Shown piece after piece: positions 61,223-64,000 of a DNA stretch of 64,000 nt (positions within the stretch are counted from its first letter, which is position 1; each line of letters begins with the position of its first letter). The notes beneath the pieces are model-generated. The model saw only the letters and a list, made by a program, of their open reading frames with translations, searched no databases and had not been told where the DNA came from. The translations under genes and the position numbers were made by a program. The stretch is from Paenibacillus elgii NBRC 100335 (lineage in GTDB: Bacteria; Bacillota; Bacilli; Paenibacillales; NBRC-103111): NCBI RefSeq assembly GCF_004000865.1, contig NZ_BIMB01000029.1:22520-86519 (forward strand), in the 5' to 3' direction.

Positions 61223-61776
61223 TCTTTTCCTTCCGAATCGGATGCTTGCGGCTCCGGAATGAAGATGGTGGTGAATAAGCGCCGCCGTCGTCCGGGTTCG
61301 GGAGACTTCGTCATGGCTTCCCGAATCAGAGGGCGAAGGGCCTGAGCGAATTCGGCAAACTCTTCGTCCGTCAAGTATAGCGGCACCTGCCGATAGCCGA
61401 CGCCGTCTGCCTCCAAGTCGAAGGCGGGCTGCTGTAAATAGCGCCCGTAATCGTCCACCAGCGAGGCGACAAACGTCATGAAGTAGCGCAGGTTATCGTC
61501 CCGGTCGGCATGGGCCAAATCTGCCGCGGACAGGACGGCTTGCTTATCGGGCAGCGCATAAATTTTTTCCACCGTTCCGCGCACCTGGCGTTCGTCGGCT
61601 ACGATCAGTACACCGCCCTTGTACAGCTTGTTCAAATGCCGGTACAGCGTCGCTTGGGGAATGTCGGGCAGCGCTTCGACCATTTCGAGCGCGGACATGC
61701 GTCGTCCGCCGACCAGCAGCCCAAGAACGCGGAAGCGGACCGGATGTAAAATCAGGTCGGCTTTGGCGTCTTTCAT
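61219..61776 (-). CDS. Winged-helix transcriptional regulator (ArsR/PadR-like)
   Basis: 185 residues from ATG 61776. The N-terminal winged helix reads HPVRFRVLGLLVGGRRMSALEMVEALPDI then QATLYRHLNKLYKGGVLIV, the recognition helix of the HTH_20/ArsR-like class. The C-terminal half is helical and probably dimerises or senses a ligand. It is first in an operon with the two YhfC-like genes (4-bp overlap). A palindromic AT-rich site at 61793 directly upstream is its likely operator. Confidence 0.78.
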   Translation of the reverse strand: MKDAKADLILHPVRFRVLGLLVGGRRMSALEMVEALPDIPQATLYRHLNKLYKGGVLIVADERQVRGTVEKIYALPDKQAVLSAADLAHADRDDNLRYFMTFVASLVDDYGRYLQQPAFDLEADGVGYRQVPLYLTDEEFAEFAQALRPLIREAMTKSPEPGRRRRLFTTIFIPEPQASDSEGKE

Positions 61777-61792
61777 ACAGCCTTCACCTCTT

Positions 61793-61821
61793 ACATTATC
61801 GTTATCAATAATGATAATAAT
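61793..61821. promoter_or_regulatory. Palindromic AT-rich operator upstream of the regulator
   Basis: The stretch ATTATCGTTATCAATAAT followed by GATAATAAT is an imperfect palindrome centred on TTATCaATaATGATAA. It lies 17-45 bp upstream of the regulator start. It has the half-sites of a Fur box in inverted order, so I favour autoregulation over Fur. Confidence 0.5.
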
Positions 61822-61956
61822 ATAATGTGCTCCTTTTGTCTAGGGGGTAACGGAGGCGGGGGATACACAGGAAAAGAGCGGACATGCTTGAGTAAAAACG
61901 GGCAACATAGGGTAAGGAAAAAGAGAAAGCCATTCCATACAAAGGAGCGATGGAGG

Positions 61957-62367
61957 ATGAGCAGAGCGATCCAAGCTTATTTTCATACCGAAAACGAAGC
62001 CGAGGACGTTCGGATCAAGCTGCAAACGTACCGGGTGGAGCAGGTTGAAATCGGACAGTTGGACGAGGCGCCGGACCGGGATACGCCGCTGCTGTTTCCG
62101 ATTGCTGTCGTAGGCACGGGGACGATTCCGGCCGGAGTCGGTTATGCGGGCAGCGAAGTCGGACCGATCGCCGCAACCGGCGCGGCCGCAGCCGGGGCTT
62201 ATCTCGGCTTCCGCACGCTGGACGAAGCCGGACACGACAGAGACGGCGACGGCGTGGATGACCGGGAGCTCCGCTACGCGCTGAGCGCGAAGGTGGCCGA
62301 GGAGCAGTACGACGAGATCGTCGATCTGATCCGCCGTCATCGGGGGCACGTGGCCAAGCTCGACTGA
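61957..62367 (+). CDS. Small glycine/alanine-rich protein with EF-hand-like loop
   Basis: 136 residues from ATG 61957, with AAAGGAG 8 nt upstream; the open frame reaches back to 61825 without support. The N-terminus (RAIQAYFHTENEAEDVRIKL) and C-terminus (YDEIVDLIRRHRG) resemble the ends of YflT/general-stress-17M-like proteins. A hydrophobic Gly/Ala segment (about 50-88) may enter the membrane. DRDGDGVDDRE near residue 98 looks like a calcium-binding loop. Function unknown. Confidence 0.65.
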   Translation: MSRAIQAYFHTENEAEDVRIKLQTYRVEQVEIGQLDEAPDRDTPLLFPIAVVGTGTIPAGVGYAGSEVGPIAATGAAAAGAYLGFRTLDEAGHDRDGDGVDDRELRYALSAKVAEEQYDEIVDLIRRHRGHVAKLD

Positions 62368-62401
62368 AGGCTGCTTGCTGTTTGCTGCGTGCGGGAAAAA
62401 A

Positions 62402-62447
62402 ATGCCCGCTTGCGGCACGGAAGCGTGTTCCGGCCGGCAGCGGGCAT
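62402..62447 (-). terminator. Terminator of the ribose-type ABC operon
   Basis: ATGCCCGCT (62402-62410) is complementary to AGCGGGCAT (62439-62447) with further GC pairing inside. The minus strand continues TTTTTTTCCC. Confidence 0.82.
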
Positions 62448-62466
62448 AGACGCGAACTTAAAAGCT

Positions 62467-63453
62467 TTAAGTGCGGCGCCGCGTCAAATGAATGAACGTA
62501 ATGGCAAGCGCCAGGACAAGCACCGATCCTTTGATGATATCAAAGGCATAGTAAGGCAGGTTGAGCATCGTCAGCCCGTTCAGCAGCACGCCGATCAGGA
62601 CGGCGCCAAAAAACGTGCCGATCACGTTCGGCTTCCCTGCGCCGAGCACGGAGAAGCCGACGAACACGGCGGCGACCGACTCCATCAGCAGCGGCGCTCC
62701 GGCGTCAATCTGGCCGGAGCCGACGCGGGCGGCGAACAGTATGCCGCCGATGGCGGCGAAGATGCCGGACAGCACGTAAGCGAACGTGCGCACGCGGTTG
62801 ACGGCGATGCCGGAGAGGCGCGCGGCTTCCTGGTTGCCGCCGGTCACGTACATTTGGCGGCCCCAGCGGGTGTACGTCAGAAAGACGTGGACGAGAACGA
62901 CGGCGATAATCATCAGCACGACCGGCACCGGGATGCCAAGCAGCTTGCCCTGGCCGATCCAGAGGAACGTCTCGGTGAATTTGCCGGGCGCTTTCGTTCC
63001 GTCGGTCATCTGCATGTTGTTATAGATCGAGAAGCCTTGGGTATACGTTTTGTGCACACCGCCGATGATGTACATGACAGCTAACGTCGCCAGCAGGTCC
63101 GGGATGCGGACTTTGACGATCAAGAGCGCATTGAGCAGTCCGATGACGATGCCGATCAGCAGCGGGACAATGAGTACGACGATAAGCGGGAACTGGAACC
63201 AGACCATCAGCGTCGCCGTGACGACCGTCGTCAGCGAGACGGTAGAACCGACCGAGAGGTCGAATCCGTCGACGATCTGCGAGAAGGTAACGCCGATCGC
63301 GATGAACGTCACAATCGAGATGGAGCGGAGAATGTCCGCCATGTTGTCGTAGGACAAGAAATTTTCGTTGACGATAGAAAAGATTGCAATGACGGCGGCG
63401 ATGATGAACAAGGCCCCGTATTTATAAGAAACATCCAGCCATTTGCCTTTCAC
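62467..63453 (-). CDS. Sugar ABC transporter permease (RbsC-like)
   Basis: 328 residues from GTG 63453, with GGGGAGGC 8 nt upstream; an ATG at 63480 lies inside the ATPase gene. A polytopic BPD_transp_2 protein with DGFDLSVGSTVSLTTVV near residue 62, GLLNALLIVKVRIPDLLATLAVMY near 103 and GGNQEAARLSGIAVNRVR near 209. It starts 4 bp after the ATPase stop, so the two are coupled. No binding-protein gene is visible; it may lie beyond the window. Confidence 0.9.
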   Translation of the reverse strand: MKGKWLDVSYKYGALFIIAAVIAIFSIVNENFLSYDNMADILRSISIVTFIAIGVTFSQIVDGFDLSVGSTVSLTTVVTATLMVWFQFPLIVVLIVPLLIGIVIGLLNALLIVKVRIPDLLATLAVMYIIGGVHKTYTQGFSIYNNMQMTDGTKAPGKFTETFLWIGQGKLLGIPVPVVLMIIAVVLVHVFLTYTRWGRQMYVTGGNQEAARLSGIAVNRVRTFAYVLSGIFAAIGGILFAARVGSGQIDAGAPLLMESVAAVFVGFSVLGAGKPNVIGTFFGAVLIGVLLNGLTMLNLPYYAFDIIKGSVLVLALAITFIHLTRRRT

Positions 63454-63457
63454 TTGC

Positions 63458-64000
63458 TTATGCCTCCCCGCTGCTTGCATAGTACAATATTTTCTCCTGC
63501 GTCGCTTCGTCGCGGGACAGCTCCTTCACGATCCGTCCGTAGCTCATGACGAGAATCCGGTCAGCGATACCGAGAATTTCCGCGATTTCGCACGATAAAT
63601 ACACGATGCCTTTCCCTTCCTGGGCGAGTCGTCCGATCAAGCGGAAAATATCGCTTTTAGCGCCTATGTCGACGCCTTTGGTCGGTTCGTCGAACAAATA
63701 GACCTCGGCGTCCGTCGGCAGCCATTTGCCGACTGCCACCTTCTGCTGGTTGCCGCCGCTCAAATATTTGACCTGCTGCTCCCGGTTCGGCGGCTGAATC
63801 CCGAGCTCGGCGATGCGGGCGTCCGCATTCTCCGTCTCCTTGCGGCGGTTGACGAAGCCGAGCCGGCTGAGCCGCTCAAGGAGCGTCAACGCGAGATTCG
63901 CCTTCACCGACAGCTCGACGAGCACGCCTTGCTTGCGCCGCTCCTCCGGGATGAGCGCAAGCCCCGCGCGGACGGCGTCGGCCGGGGCGCGGAGCTTCAG
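63458..64000 (-). CDS. Sugar ABC transporter double ATPase (RbsA-like), C-terminal part
   Basis: The frame is open to the right edge of the window and ends at TAA 63458; 180 residues are visible. They cover the second ABC domain: IPEERRKQGVLVELSVKANL, signature LSGGNQQKVAVGKWL, Walker B VYLFDEPTKGVDIGAKSD and switch region YLSCEIAEILGIADR. In the last motif, SCE replaces the more usual SSE. The N-terminal ABC domain lies outside the window. Partner of the RbsC-like permease. Confidence 0.9.
   Translation of the reverse strand: MKLRAPADAVRAGLALIPEERRKQGVLVELSVKANLALTLLERLSRLGFVNRRKETENADARIAELGIQPPNREQQVKYLSGGNQQKVAVGKWLPTDAEVYLFDEPTKGVDIGAKSDIFRLIGRLAQEGKGIVYLSCEIAEILGIADRILVMSYGRIVKELSRDEATQEKILYYASSGEA

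Noticed and set aside
61793..61821. Fur box upstream of the winged-helix regulator
   Set aside because: The half-sites are in inverted order relative to the Fur consensus, and the neighbouring genes have no iron link; autoregulation is simpler.

Overview
The window looks like chromosome of a Paenibacillaceae-type Gram-positive bacterium. The evidence is a GC-rich base composition, strong AGGAGG-type ribosome sites with many TTG and GTG starts, S-layer-homology (SLH) surface proteins, YesM/YesN two-component pairs, sugar ABC operons that lack an ATPase, copper-amine-oxidase-like lipoproteins, an ECF sigma/anti-sigma pair and intrinsic terminators between most units. I see no rRNA, tRNA, CRISPR array, prophage or transposase.

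1-9.4 kb is an iron/heme island. It holds a divergent siderophore-binding lipoprotein (partial), Fur boxes, and then an Isd-type heme pathway: a sortase-B-anchored NEAT protein, a secreted single-NEAT protein, a five-NEAT/cohesin-like/SLH surface protein, the heme-binding lipoprotein, permease, ATPase and sortase B. A terminator-like hairpin separates the surface proteins from the transporter. 9.4-13.5 kb holds a highly structured intergenic element followed by an mglBAC-type galactose/glucose ABC operon. 13.6-22.7 kb carries housekeeping and envelope genes: a zinc-ribbon membrane protein, a YeiH-type exporter, a copper-amine-oxidase-domain lipoprotein, a VanY-type carboxypeptidase divergent from an ECF sigma/anti-sigma pair, AlkD and a nitroreductase. 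It also has an intergenic zone full of short repeats.

22.8-31.3 kb is a leftward two-gene unit: an SLH lipoprotein and a 2415-residue multidomain exported protein. The junction of the two genes is distinctly AT-rich. 31.5-40.4 kb contains queF, a Fur-box-preceded orphan siderophore ATPase, a luciferase-like monooxygenase, a polysaccharide deacetylase, two decayed genes, and a leftward operon that looks built for D-amino-acid breakdown (PLP D-threonine aldolase/D-serine dehydratase-like enzyme, D-aminoacylase, RidA).

40.6-50.2 kb is a carbohydrate locus: YesM/YesN regulators, a binding protein, two permeases, a Gfo/Idh/MocA dehydrogenase and two TIM-barrel isomerases. It ends in a second copy of the structured element seen at 9.4 kb. 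50.5-64 kb has YkuK, a new 43-codon membrane ORF, an AIM24-family protein with a coiled-coil partner, an MFS exporter, an SLH-CAP protein, a glutamine-type ABC operon behind a perfect cre match, a new 45-codon ORF, a tandem pair of YhfC-like intramembrane protease homologues with their regulator, and a ribose-type ABC system running off the right edge.

The most unusual signals are: two related ~270-330 nt nested-palindrome elements, each bounded by outward-facing terminators; a four-copy 23-nt intergenic repeat arranged as a large inverted pair; an anti-sigma ORF that reads through its own terminator; three genes caught in decay; and two well-supported small ORFs.
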